Position numbers and translations under genes: made by a program. A stretch of 64,000 nucleotides of DNA, taken from assembly GCA_028554795.2 (NCBI GenBank), contig CM068838.1, positions 130,170,928 to 130,234,927 of the forward strand. Reading direction: 5' to 3'. The notes under the pieces were generated by a model that was not told the origin of the DNA, made no database searches, and was given only the letters and a program-made list of their open reading frames with translations. The DNA comes from Sinohyriopsis cumingii. Lineage: Eukaryota > Mollusca > Bivalvia > Unionida > Unionidae. This document shows, in pieces, positions 50,909-58,174 of the stretch (its first letter is position 1; each line of letters starts with the position of its first letter).

Positions 50909-51847
50909 TTACGAGTCGTGAGAGAACCGTTTTCGAAAATGGAGTTTCACCGTGACTTTTCCTTTGGTGAATGGAATATCTTGTCCCAAATCTCCTTTTA
51001 TAGTAATGTTGACCGTGTCCAAATACGACTTGCTGACGGGCAAATAGTGAGGATGGACAAATTCGCGGTGAACGTGGTAAGTGTTTCCACCTTCCTCGTC
51101 AGCGATCGTGGCAGAGTCCACTTTGAAATGAATGACACGCAGTAACGGCACGGAGGTGTGTCCCACCACGTTGTATTCCACCACATCGGAATACACAAAG
51201 ATCAAATTCAGTCCTTGGTTCAGTTCTACCGGGGCACGAAAATACTGGCCAAAAGACTCGTTGCTGTAAATGACGGTTTTTTGTTTTAGTGTATGTTCTA
51301 CTTTCTTCCTCATCTTTACGTCACCACCCAACATGTCAAACAATTCATCACAAAAATAGAAACCCATGATTTTTTCCTCAGGAAATTTCATCAGGAAGCG
51401 ACGAGCTATTTTGTGGTATTCCAGGGTGACAGCTTTGGACTTGAAAGTCTTAAAAGTTTCCCCAAACACACCATTTAACTTGGAGGCTATGGCGCTGACC
51501 AAATGTTGACCACTAAAATAATAGTCCGAGGGAATGAACAACTCATAGTCCATCCAATTTGGATTGACTTTGTTTTTTGTTTTATGGGGATATTTGTTAT
51601 TCTCATTCATCCACTTTTGCAAGTGTTCGTCATAAACTTCCACCGTAAATTTACTTTGATTGTCAATGACATTGAAGACTTGGGTTGGGTGAATTATTTC
51701 TACCAAAGCCACTTCCCAATGGGCTTCGTGATCTAAGGGGATGGCCTGAGGTAATTTGGCTGTGTAACAGCACAACTTGTTGTTGGGAAACACCTCCATG
51801 GAACTGTCACTGGGTAAGGTTAAGTAAAATTGGTTTTGGTGACTCAT
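50909..51847 (-). CDS. minor capsid protein (penton-type single jelly roll)
   Basis: A 312-residue protein with the N-terminal pattern of the Polinton penton/minor capsid family: SSMEVFPNNKLCCYTAKLPQ followed by HWEVALVEIIHPTQVFNV, matching the typical 'F...L..PI.L.G.WEVGLAEI.YP' motif. The C-terminus returns to beta-strand-like sequence (VNITIKGDLGQDIPF, KVTVKLHFRKR). The start ATG at 51,847 overlaps the stop of the upstream two-TM gene by four bases (ATGA), so translation may be coupled. The frame is intact. Confidence 0.85.
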   Translation of the reverse strand: MSHQNQFYLTLPSDSSMEVFPNNKLCCYTAKLPQAIPLDHEAHWEVALVEIIHPTQVFNVIDNQSKFTVEVYDEHLQKWMNENNKYPHKTKNKVNPNWMDYELFIPSDYYFSGQHLVSAIASKLNGVFGETFKTFKSKAVTLEYHKIARRFLMKFPEEKIMGFYFCDELFDMLGGDVKMRKKVEHTLKQKTVIYSNESFGQYFRAPVELNQGLNLIFVYSDVVEYNVVGHTSVPLLRVIHFKVDSATIADEEGGNTYHVHREFVHPHYLPVSKSYLDTVNITIKGDLGQDIPFTKGKVTVKLHFRKRFSHDS

Positions 51848-52257
51848 AATTCCAGAGTTCTGTGGCTGTCCGAGGGGTTAGTGGATGTCAGAGGCGTGTC
51901 TCCGCCCAAAATGGGGTTCTGGTTGTGGTTGGAGTGGTGACTGGCACTGACACTGGCACTGGACACAACGTTCCCGTTCGAGGAGAATTTCAGGGAGGGA
52001 TTGGGAAGTAGGTAACCGATGCAACTGCTCAATAAAATGGTCCACAATTGTTTGTCTCCTTGTTGCAAACTCAAATTGGCGATGGCTGCCCCGATGACAC
52101 AATACACCACGAAGATTTGGCAGAAAAAGACGATTTGCGTTTTAGGCACACGTTCTCCACACCACACCCACAAGGGTTGTTTTTGTAAATCTTGCACAGA
52201 AGAACTAGGGGAAGAAGGACTGGTCGACGTAGCTGCGTCTGATGTGTGAAAGGGCAT
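51844..52257 (-). CDS. two-transmembrane-segment Polinton protein
   Basis: A 137-residue protein of unknown role. A Ser/Thr/Pro-rich N-terminus is followed by RVPKTQIVFFCQIFVVYCVI (first hydrophobic segment) and, after NLSLQQGDKQLW, a second one (TILLSSCIGYLLPNPSLK). This 'PK..IVFFCQ...NLS......LW..LLSS.IGYLLP.P' pattern recurs beside penton genes in other Polinton-like elements, as I recall. The C-terminus is Asn/Ser-rich. ATG chosen at 52,257; no ATG precedes it in the open frame. The start is only 5 nt after the integrase stop, and the stop overlaps the penton start. Confidence 0.7.
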   Translation of the reverse strand: MPFHTSDAATSTSPSSPSSSVQDLQKQPLWVWCGERVPKTQIVFFCQIFVVYCVIGAAIANLSLQQGDKQLWTILLSSCIGYLLPNPSLKFSSNGNVVSSASVSASHHSNHNQNPILGGDTPLTSTNPSDSHRTLEL

Positions 52258-52262
52258 GATGG

Positions 52263-53375
52263 TCACTTCTTCTTTTTATAGTCGATGACTTGCGAAGCGT
52301 CGATCCAAGAATCGAAACTGGGTGGATATCCTTTCCAACGTACTTTGACTTCTTTGACACGTCGTTTGCCCACTTTACGGGTTCTGCGTTCGAGAATGCT
52401 TTCGATGTCGTACACGTCGTCTTCTTTTTTGGTGACACGTTGTAACTCGGGCAAATAAAACGTTCCTTTGAGTACTTCTCCGTTAATGTCTTCCAATTTA
52501 TAGACGGCAGGATGACGGCCATGCACTCGTCCAGTGACGCGAAACAATTCGGTCGTCCAGTTAGGTAAGTAACCTTTGTCGAAAGTGCGTTTGGTTTTGC
52601 CAATGCGCACCCAATCTCCTACGGTCAACTCTCCACTTTTCTTGGGGACAGCCCTCGTCGGGGACGTACCAAACAGGCGCTCAAAGACCAACACTTCGTT
52701 CTCGGGGGTCACGTCTTGCGGGGCACGTCCGATGCTTCGATGGTAAGATTGGTTGTACGCTTGCACCAGGTGCGGTAAGATGTCGATGTACTTCAGAGTG
52801 TGGTGATGCGTAAAATATTTCCACATGCGTTCTTTCAAAGTGCGTTGAAAACGTTCCACGATGCTGGCTTTGGTTTCGGGATTCTCGGTGGTAAAAAAAT
52901 GAATGTCACGTTTCTTTAATTCTTTTTGGAAAGCTTGGTTCAGAAATTCGGTACCTTTGTCCGTTTGCCATCGAAGAGGGTGACGACCGCTTTGTTTCAA
53001 CACCCGTTGCAGGGCTCGCACTAACTCGCTGCTCGATTTGGAAGTCAAGGGCACGACCCAAGCAAATTTGGAAAAGACGTCGATGACACAAAACAAATAT
53101 TTGTAGCCACGATTGTAGCTGGCCAAATGAGAGACATCGGCTAAATCGGCTTGCCATTGATGATCGATGCCTTCCACTCGGGTGCGACTTCTGGCAAACT
53201 TGCGTCGAATGGGTTTGTGTAAAGTGTAGGTAGCTTGTTCTTGTAACCATCGTTGCACTTGAGGTAAACGGAGACTTTTCAGTCGCGTTTTGGCAGCACG
53301 ATACAATTTTTGAACTCCTGCGTAACCTGCAGGATGCGAGGGATCGTAGTAAATGCTGGCTAAGACTTTTTCCAT
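52263..53375 (-). CDS. INT: retroviral-type integrase with C-terminal chromodomain
   Basis: A 370-residue DDE integrase, the enzyme that inserts Polinton DNA. Core residues: Asp77 in HQWQADLADV, Asp139 in RWQTDKGTEF and Glu174 in ASIVERFQRT, giving a D-D-(34)-E arrangement. A region with VGDWVRIGKTKRTFDKGY resembles the GPY/F-like C-terminal DNA-binding segment. Residues of about 320-368 form a chromodomain (YDIESILERR, then VRWKGYPPSFDSWIDAS), a module that can steer integration toward methylated-histone chromatin in other elements. It is complete and undamaged. The last codons overlap a TATA-like sequence (52,272-52,281). Confidence 0.95.
   Translation of the reverse strand: MEKVLASIYYDPSHPAGYAGVQKLYRAAKTRLKSLRLPQVQRWLQEQATYTLHKPIRRKFARSRTRVEGIDHQWQADLADVSHLASYNRGYKYLFCVIDVFSKFAWVVPLTSKSSSELVRALQRVLKQSGRHPLRWQTDKGTEFLNQAFQKELKKRDIHFFTTENPETKASIVERFQRTLKERMWKYFTHHHTLKYIDILPHLVQAYNQSYHRSIGRAPQDVTPENEVLVFERLFGTSPTRAVPKKSGELTVGDWVRIGKTKRTFDKGYLPNWTTELFRVTGRVHGRHPAVYKLEDINGEVLKGTFYLPELQRVTKKEDDVYDIESILERRTRKVGKRRVKEVKVRWKGYPPSFDSWIDASQVIDYKKKK
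52272..52281 (-). promoter_or_regulatory. TATA-like box at the integrase 3' end
   Basis: Minus-strand TATAAAAAGA lies in the last integrase codons. A start site 30 nt downstream would fall just below the two-TM gene's ATG (52,257), so it might drive the penton gene instead, or be only a lysine-codon coincidence. Confidence 0.3.
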
Positions 53376-53403
53376 TTTTTTTTATTTTTTGTGTGTTGGT
53401 GTG

Positions 53404-54108
53404 TTAATAAGTCACCCACTCTTCGGTGATGCTACTTTGGGTGGGTCGAAAGGGTGGTTTGGAAACAGATTTACGTGTCCGATGGGCTACGGGAGTAGAA
53501 GTCGAAGGTAGTGGTGGAGGTGGCAATGGAATGGCTTTGGTTTTCTTTTCTTTTTTCGCTTCTGGTTTCCCTTCTTTCTTTTTCACTTCTGTCGAAGGAG
53601 GCGTGGACATCATCTTTTTAACCCAAGCTTTCATTTCTTCTCGTTGGGGTGTGGGGGACGGGGTCAATAAGGATGCTGCAATCTTACTCGAAATGGGAGC
53701 TGCTGACGGTGTTTGAAACACTTCGCGCGTCTCTTCTCCCTCAGGTCTTTGTGGGGTAGCATCTCTGGTGACGGTTGGGGATGACAGTAGTGGTGGTGGT
53801 GGTGGTAATGATGATGATGGTGCTGGACTTTTCATCAAGGTCTTAAAATCTTTCAGAGTGGGTAAAGCTGTTTCGTCTAAAGCTTTCTGGTGAAAGAGTT
53901 GCAGTCTTTGCAAGAGTTGACCGTACTTTTGAGATTTTTCTGTTTCGGACAAATCTTGGCGATCCATCAAGGATTGCAATTCGTGTTGTAACTGGGACAT
54001 CTCGCTCAAATTGGGATTGGGAGGTAAATGCGGGGTGCGTTGTTCTTGCCACCGATGGTATTCCATCCATCGTTTGTAAGGCACTAAAGCTAGTTTTCGT
54101 CCTTCCAT
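53404..54108 (-). CDS. proline-rich Polinton protein of unknown function
   Basis: A 234-residue protein. Residues 1-80 are helical (LVPYKRWMEYHRWQEQ; MSQLQHELQSLMDRQDLSET), and residues from about 95 on are low-complexity Pro/Ser/Lys-rich with several polyproline runs (SSLPPPPPLLSS; IPLPPPPLPSTST). The last part is basic. No enzymatic motif is seen. It lies between the small core-type gene and integrase, all co-directional, and has its own TATA box (54,151-54,162). A virion or scaffold role is possible by position only. Confidence 0.7.
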   Translation of the reverse strand: MEGRKLALVPYKRWMEYHRWQEQRTPHLPPNPNLSEMSQLQHELQSLMDRQDLSETEKSQKYGQLLQRLQLFHQKALDETALPTLKDFKTLMKSPAPSSSLPPPPPLLSSPTVTRDATPQRPEGEETREVFQTPSAAPISSKIAASLLTPSPTPQREEMKAWVKKMMSTPPSTEVKKKEGKPEAKKEKKTKAIPLPPPPLPSTSTPVAHRTRKSVSKPPFRPTQSSITEEWVTY

Positions 54109-54150
54109 GGGGTTGTCAGGGGTGAATTCTGAGATCTTGGGACTTCCGAA

Positions 54151-54162
54151 GGCCTTTTTATC
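54151..54162 (-). promoter_or_regulatory. TATA box overlapping the stop codon of the upstream gene
   Basis: Minus-strand GATAAAAAGGCC contains the TAA stop (54,158-54,160) of the small core-type gene. An initiator-like TCTCAG lies about 20-25 nt downstream, and the next ATG is at 54,108. Confidence 0.65.
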
Positions 54163-54544
54163 TTGCTCCCATCAGTCCTCCCAACATGGTTCCCAAGACT
54201 CCTTTCAGTATGGGGCCTAACAAGAGAGGTAAAATGCCTCCACGTTGGACCAACATCTTCTTTTTTTGACGAATGGGAATTTTCTTTTGAACCATTTTCC
54301 GAAGAACGTGACGATGTTTGCCTAAGCATTGTTTCTGGTGTTTGGACAAAGGGATCGTGCCTTTCAAAACGTTCAAACAACATTCGCACACGGTATCGAT
54401 GACCTCTTTGGAGGCCGTTTGAATGAGTTTTTTTCGTAGGGGTGGAGAAGCTTTGGACAGGACAGATAACAGGTCCCCATGTTTGGCTAAACGTGGTGGC
54501 AGTCCTTTCCTTTTCTTTCCTTGGGGTTTTCTGGAGGGTGACAT
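54158..54544 (-). CDS. small basic core-type protein conserved in Polintons/adintoviruses
   Basis: A 128-residue protein, start ATG at 54,544. A basic N-terminus is followed by LSKASPPLRKKLIQTASKEV, CECCLNVLKGTIPLSKHQKQ and VLRKMVQKKIPIRQKKKMLV, and a Gly/Leu-rich hydrophobic end (GGILPLLLGPILKGVLGTML). This order (CECALNVLKG-type motif, basic loop, 'LVQ.GG.LP.LL.P' tail) is a common unnamed late ORF in adintovirus-like elements, compared by some to adenovirus core peptides. The hydrophobic C-terminal segment might interact with membranes. Its upstream neighbour shares the same layout and is probably a paralogue. Confidence 0.75.
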   Translation of the reverse strand: MSPSRKPQGKKRKGLPPRLAKHGDLLSVLSKASPPLRKKLIQTASKEVIDTVCECCLNVLKGTIPLSKHQKQCLGKHRHVLRKMVQKKIPIRQKKKMLVQRGGILPLLLGPILKGVLGTMLGGLMGAR

Positions 54545-54594
54545 CTTTGAGTCTTTAGGAGCACCTAAAAACACTGATACCCTACTCGGTCACA

Positions 54595-54610
54595 GGCCTT
54601 TTTTATACTG
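54595..54610 (-). promoter_or_regulatory. TATA box overlapping the stop codon of the lysine-rich core gene
   Basis: Minus-strand CAGTATAAAAAAGGCC includes the TAA stop (54,603-54,605). An initiator-like ATCAGTG lies about 30 nt downstream (about 54,573-54,579). The ATG of the small core-type gene is at 54,544, giving a short leader. Confidence 0.75.
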
Positions 54611-55568
54611 GAACGCGTCGCCACTGATTGTCTTTACGTTTTATCAGTTTGAGGACAGGCATGACACGTCGTGCAGGGGTACGTAACGGACTAAATCGAG
54701 CCAGTTCTTCTTTGGACAAATCCAGTAAACTTTGTAACATGCCCGATCTTTCTTGGACTTTGATTTTGGGAGAAGGTACTTTGTGAGCAGCAGCCACTGC
54801 CGCTAAATTGGAAGGTCCTGCCACTGGGGAAGTTCTTTTGGGGGTCATCAACGGAGAAGTTCTTGGTGTGATCAACGTCTCCAAGTACTCTTCAGTTCCT
54901 GGTGACATCAACGGAGAAGTGGACAAACGTGAGGCTGCCGGAGACGCAGTCACCGCTGTGGCAGGTCGTGGTTTGCGAGTGTAAGGTTGCGTCCTGGCCG
55001 AAGTGCCTCTCTTGCGACTAGTTTTCTTCTTCTGTGGACTTTTCTTTTTCTGAGGACTTTTTCTCTGTTTCTTTTTCTGGGGGCTTCTTTTCTTTTTCCG
55101 GGGTGATGGTGGTGGTGTCTGGTAAGAGGAGGGTCCTGCCACTGGAGAAGTTATTCTTCTTGGGGACTTGGTCTTTTTCTTTTTCTTCTTGGGGCTTCGT
55201 TGGACTTTTGTCTTGGGGATAACTTTGGGGGCATTAGGATCCCATCTTAAGAGTGAGCGAATGATGACCCCTCCTAGAGTACCGCTCCCTCCAGGTTTCA
55301 AAATGATTTGTTTTTTGGTTTGAGTGTCGATGCGGGGATCGGCCAGTTGGACCAAAGCGACTTTGTTTCGATCGAAAAAGCGTTGGGTTTGATGAGGAAT
55401 CTGAATGATTCCTTGGAGTAATTGACGTGCCGTCACCGTGAACCATCGTAAGACTTCTTTGAGACTAGCTTCTAAGACACGGGCTCGTGTTTGTGGATCT
55501 TTTTCTCGACTGATGCCATACAAGGCACGAATCAATTTGACGGGAAGATGCGACTGAAGGGACGTCAT
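54603..55568 (-). CDS. lysine/serine/proline-rich core-type protein, paralogue of the small core gene
   Basis: A 321-residue protein, ATG at 55,568. Residues of about 30-110 follow the same layout as the downstream small gene: ASLKEVLRWF, LLQGIIQIPHQTQRFF, DTQTKKQIILKPGGSGTLGG, IIRSLL, aligning with ASKEVIDTV, VLKGTIPLSKHQKQCL, IRQKKKMLVQRGG and GPILKGVL of the neighbour. Residues of about 120-200 are a Lys/Ser/Pro tract with repeats such as SPRKKKRSPQKKKQRKSPQK, resembling histone-H1 or protamine tails, and repeated TSPLM(S/T)P motifs follow. DNA condensation in the virion is a reasonable inference. It has its own TATA box at 55,605-55,614. Confidence 0.7.
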   Translation of the reverse strand: MTSLQSHLPVKLIRALYGISREKDPQTRARVLEASLKEVLRWFTVTARQLLQGIIQIPHQTQRFFDRNKVALVQLADPRIDTQTKKQIILKPGGSGTLGGVIIRSLLRWDPNAPKVIPKTKVQRSPKKKKKKTKSPRRITSPVAGPSSYQTPPPSPRKKKRSPQKKKQRKSPQKKKSPQKKKTSRKRGTSARTQPYTRKPRPATAVTASPAASRLSTSPLMSPGTEEYLETLITPRTSPLMTPKRTSPVAGPSNLAAVAAAHKVPSPKIKVQERSGMLQSLLDLSKEELARFSPLRTPARRVMPVLKLIKRKDNQWRRVPV

Positions 55569-55604
55569 GTTCACACTGTGTGAGACAGACGAAAAAGGGT
55601 CTGA

Positions 55605-55614
55605 GGTTTTTATA
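55605..55614 (-). promoter_or_regulatory. TATA box of the lysine-rich core gene
   Basis: Minus-strand TATAAAAACC starts 8 nt after the ATPase stop codon. An ACAGTG initiator-like sequence lies about 30 nt downstream, just before the ATG at 55,568. Confidence 0.75.
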
Positions 55615-55622
55615 GATTTTTT

Positions 55623-56366
55623 TCATGGGGAGTGAAATGAAGTCGAGGACGGAGACGTGTACAGGACAGGCCCTCCGTCTTGGCACCAGTGGTGAAACAA
55701 GTGGGTACGAAATGGCAAATCCTCGGGAGTCGTAGGTTTCAAATCGACGAGTAAATAGGCGTGTGGCGTTTGAGTGGCATCGTCGTACGCCTGAGTCAGC
55801 CAAGGCGTTCCTAACTGTTTGGCTAAGACTTGCACTTGCGATTTATCTCGAGGGCTTTTAAACAAGACCACGTAATGCGCATTGAGACTGATGGTGCGAT
55901 GGGCTTTACTTTGTTGAAACAAATTTTGGGTGATGTAAACGACACTGGCATTACGGTGATGCCCTTTGCGCGTGAACCACAATTTAATTTCTTCTTCGTC
56001 TTCTCCTAACATGTCGTCGAAAATGACCAAATGGGTTTGACGGGAATCAGAGACGATGCCGTCGTCTTCTTTAGGAATGCCTTCCACAAACACGATGGAA
56101 TCGCCTTGACTTTCTCGCAAGAGGTTGTACGCCGATTGCCACTCTTTGTAACACCACACGATCCGTTGAGGGGGCCGATCGATCAAATGATGTTTATGTT
56201 CGATCAAACGTTTGACGAATTCGGTTTTGCCTGAACCGCTAGGTCCAGCAATGAGCATGTTAAAGGGATGGCGAAGATACAAAGCCTCCCAACTGGCACG
56301 ATCTAAGTGTTCGTCGATGACTTTGACAGTAGAGGAAGAGGGAGCAGAGACAGCAGAGGTAGCCAT
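55623..56366 (-). CDS. ATP: FtsK/HerA (A32-like) genome-packaging ATPase
   Basis: A 247-residue P-loop ATPase that packages viral DNA into capsids. The Walker A motif is GPSGSGKT (residues 41-48 from the chosen start) and Walker B is HLVIFDDMLGE. The region VVYITQNLFQQSKAHRTIS matches the sensor/arginine region of A32-like ATPases ('ITQN'). The first ATG of the open frame is at 56,366. It fits a TATA box at 56,412-56,423 with a short leader. The frame is intact. It belongs to the core Polinton set with capsid, protease, integrase and PolB. Confidence 0.93.
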   Translation of the reverse strand: MATSAVSAPSSSTVKVIDEHLDRASWEALYLRHPFNMLIAGPSGSGKTEFVKRLIEHKHHLIDRPPQRIVWCYKEWQSAYNLLRESQGDSIVFVEGIPKEDDGIVSDSRQTHLVIFDDMLGEDEEEIKLWFTRKGHHRNASVVYITQNLFQQSKAHRTISLNAHYVVLFKSPRDKSQVQVLAKQLGTPWLTQAYDDATQTPHAYLLVDLKPTTPEDLPFRTHLFHHWCQDGGPVLYTSPSSTSFHSP

Positions 56367-56411
56367 GGTATGAGAAATGTCACTTGTGACACGAAAAAAC
56401 AAACAAGACAA

Positions 56412-56423
56412 GAGTTTATATAC
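56412..56423 (-). promoter_or_regulatory. TATA box of the packaging ATPase gene
   Basis: Minus-strand GTATATAAACTC, about 45-55 nt upstream of the ATG at 56,366. An AATAAA poly(A) signal for the preceding gene lies just before it (56,438-56,443), so one gene's end and the next gene's promoter adjoin. Confidence 0.8.
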
Positions 56424-56437
56424 TTTTTCAGAACACG

Positions 56438-56443
56438 TTTATT
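56438..56443 (-). terminator. AATAAA poly(A) signal after the membrane-protein gene
   Basis: Minus-strand AATAAA 7 nt past the stop of the gene at 56,451-56,780. Confidence 0.6.
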
Positions 56444-56450
56444 GAATGTT

Positions 56451-56780
56451 TCAAATATGAACACGAAAGACAAAAATACATATAACCCAAATAGTGATGT
56501 ACAGGAATATAAAACACAGCAAAGCGATCAAAGTGGAATATAAACAAGTGTCTGTACAACATGTTTTGGGTAACCAAGATGTCCTAGGGACAGTGTGTAA
56601 TGTTCTTACAGTCTCTACATGAGGTATTGTCACACAAGTGTCCTCCCGGAATGACCTTTCAGGAATGTCCATGACAGTCCTGTCGTGAAGCGAGTGGTTG
56701 TTCTCGGTGACGGGTTCTTCTGGCACCGTCACTAACACAGGTTGAAAAGTAACTTTTTTCCTTGAACAACTCTTGTGCAT
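56451..56780 (-). CDS. small C-terminally anchored membrane protein, unknown
   Basis: A 109-residue protein if started at the ATG at 56,780; another in-frame ATG lies at 56,837. A basic N-terminus and Thr/Val/Pro-rich middle are followed by a long hydrophobic segment near the C-terminus (LYSTLIALLCFIFLYITIWV, ICIFVF), consistent with a tail-anchored protein. The first part overlaps, in another frame, the end of the gene at 56,659-57,000. Both frames look protein-like, so either the genes truly overlap or one is shorter than drawn. No family recognised. Confidence 0.5.
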   Translation of the reverse strand: MHKSCSRKKVTFQPVLVTVPEEPVTENNHSLHDRTVMDIPERSFREDTCVTIPHVETVRTLHTVPRTSWLPKTCCTDTCLYSTLIALLCFIFLYITIWVICIFVFRVHI

Positions 56781-57000
56781 ACTGGGCCACTTCTTGGGTC
56801 CAAGCCTCAAAATCCCCCTTTTTCCAATCACGAACATCTGTCCAATGAGGGTGTAAGTCACAAGCTACACACACATCGTCATACACGTCTTGGGTCGCTA
56901 AAAGTTGACGAATCTTTTTTTCCTGTTGAGGTCGAGAAGTATCCAGATGAAAACGCAAGGCTTTGAGCAAAGGGAGTTTTTCGTGACCATTTAAGGCCAT
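56659..57000 (-). CDS. small hypothetical viral protein
   Basis: A 113-residue protein from ATG at 57,000: ALNGHEKLPLLKALRFHLDT, a charged helix, then DVYDDVCVACDLHPHWTDV and FEAWTQEVAQYAQELF. The ATG lies within ATGGCCTTAA, whose TAA ends the upstream 74-codon frame, so the two overlap by 10 nt. No recognisable domain. The last 40 codons overlap the next gene in another frame. Confidence 0.5.
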   Translation of the reverse strand: MALNGHEKLPLLKALRFHLDTSRPQQEKKIRQLLATQDVYDDVCVACDLHPHWTDVRDWKKGDFEAWTQEVAQYAQELFKEKSYFSTCVSDGARRTRHREQPLASRQDCHGHS

Positions 57001-57215
57001 GGAGGTGGTAAGTACTGATCGTAAAGAGTCCACAAAGAATCGGCTGGTAAACGAAATCCCAGAAAACAAGTCACTAAGACACACACCACTTGTCGTCCAA
57101 AATTGAATGGATACAGTTCTTGTAATAATTGATGGTAATGATCCACGGTTTGAATATGGTCATTGAGTTCCTTCCACGGAATCTGTTGGATGACATGTGA
57201 CATAAACCGTGGCAT
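56991..57215 (-). CDS. small hypothetical viral ORF
   Basis: A 74-residue frame from ATG at 57,215: HVIQQIPWKELNDHIQTVDH, then a more hydrophobic part and LPADSLWTLYDQYLPPPWP. A TATA box at 57,222-57,232 is very close to the first ATG, so the true start could be lower or the message could serve the following gene. No family recognised; it could be part of a spliced gene. Confidence 0.4.
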   Translation of the reverse strand: MPRFMSHVIQQIPWKELNDHIQTVDHYHQLLQELYPFNFGRQVVCVLVTCFLGFRLPADSLWTLYDQYLPPPWP

Positions 57216-57678
57216 GGCAGCCTGTTTTTATAGTCTCTTTTTTTCGGATGCAATAGACGTACTTTCTAGCCAGAGATCTTCGTTCTCCAGTAGGGAATCT
57301 AAATCTTGCATACTGTAACCGAAACGTCAGAGTTCGTTTAGGTGTTTCCTCTTCCTCTAAGTAGATTCCACGTAAAATATGTTGGTAATCCTTTAACTTG
57401 TCTTCCTCAATGCATTGCACTAGGTGAATCTCGAAGTAACCATAATCATGAACATGTCGATCATTAGCGACCTCAAAGTTTTGAACAATGTCTGACCATT
57501 GAAAGAATTTCTGACGAATCAGTTCTCTTATACCCTTCAGGTACCAGTGGTTAAAGATCTGGTGACGTATCGGATGCAATTGTTCTTTACGTTTCACTTG
57601 TATTTTGACCAGCTCTCGGTAAATGCGTTCTCTCAACTCCACAGGCAAAGCACGAATGTTCTCTTGTAAAGTATCCAT
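57160..57678 (-). CDS. tandem paralogue A, N-terminal F-box-like motif
   Basis: A 172-residue protein whose first 50 residues are almost identical to its upstream neighbour (57,691-58,146), beginning MDTLQENIRALPVELRERIY. The LPVELRERIYRELV segment resembles the start of an F-box (LPxELxxxI), which would suggest ubiquitin-ligase recruitment, but the match is short. The middle regions align with more substitutions (NHWYLK, IVQNFEV versus IDQRPPG; RKYVYCIRKK versus CKEYISCVRPK). The C-terminal 20 residues are an extension not found in the paralogue, and they overlap the next small frame. Confidence 0.6.
   Translation of the reverse strand: MDTLQENIRALPVELRERIYRELVKIQVKRKEQLHPIRHQIFNHWYLKGIRELIRQKFFQWSDIVQNFEVANDRHVHDYGYFEIHLVQCIEEDKLKDYQHILRGIYLEEEETPKRTLTFRLQYARFRFPTGERRSLARKYVYCIRKKETIKTGCHATVYVTCHPTDSVEGTQ
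57222..57232 (-). promoter_or_regulatory. TATA box inside the 3' end of paralogue A
   Basis: Minus-strand TATAAAAACAG within the coding end of the 57,160-57,678 gene. It would drive one or both of the small genes at 56,659-57,215. Confidence 0.5.
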
Positions 57679-57690
57679 GAATAGGTCATA

Positions 57691-58146
57691 CTAAATCCTC
57701 TTTGGTCTGACACAAGAAATGTACTCTTTGCACAAACATGGTTTCACTTCAGTGTCGAATTTAAATCGTTGAGTCACTAATCTACACATTACAATTCGTT
57801 CAGAAGTTTCCTCTTTCACCAAGTTGACATTGTGTTTAAGATGTTGGTAATTCGTTAACTCTTCCTCTGGAATTCGATGCAGTACGTTTACAATGTAGTA
57901 GATAGAATCGTCAATACCAAACCATTCCTTTTTATAACCAGGAGGTCGTTGATCAATGTCTGTCCAATGGAACACTTTCAATTGAATCAGTCCTTGTATA
58001 GCCTTCAGGTACCAGTGGTTCAAACACCGGTGACGTATCGGATGCAATTGTTCTTTACGTTTCACTTGTATTTTGACCAGTTCTCGATAAATGCGTTCTC
58101 TCAACTCCACAGGCAAAGCACAAATGTTCTCTTGTAAAGTATCCAT
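57691..58146 (-). CDS. tandem paralogue B, N-terminal F-box-like motif
   Basis: A 151-residue protein. The N-terminal 40 codons (58,025-58,146) match paralogue A nearly base for base, while the remainder has diverged at protein level. It has the same F-box-like LPVELRERIYRELV. No other domain. It lies between the BIR gene and paralogue A, 12 nt from the latter, with only weak TATA-like sequence upstream. Strong identity limited to the 5' end suggests gene conversion, or strong constraint on that part. Confidence 0.65.
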   Translation of the reverse strand: MDTLQENICALPVELRERIYRELVKIQVKRKEQLHPIRHRCLNHWYLKAIQGLIQLKVFHWTDIDQRPPGYKKEWFGIDDSIYYIVNVLHRIPEEELTNYQHLKHNVNLVKEETSERIVMCRLVTQRFKFDTEVKPCLCKEYISCVRPKRI

Positions 58147-58174
58147 GAACAGATTATTATGGTAAGAAGTTACT

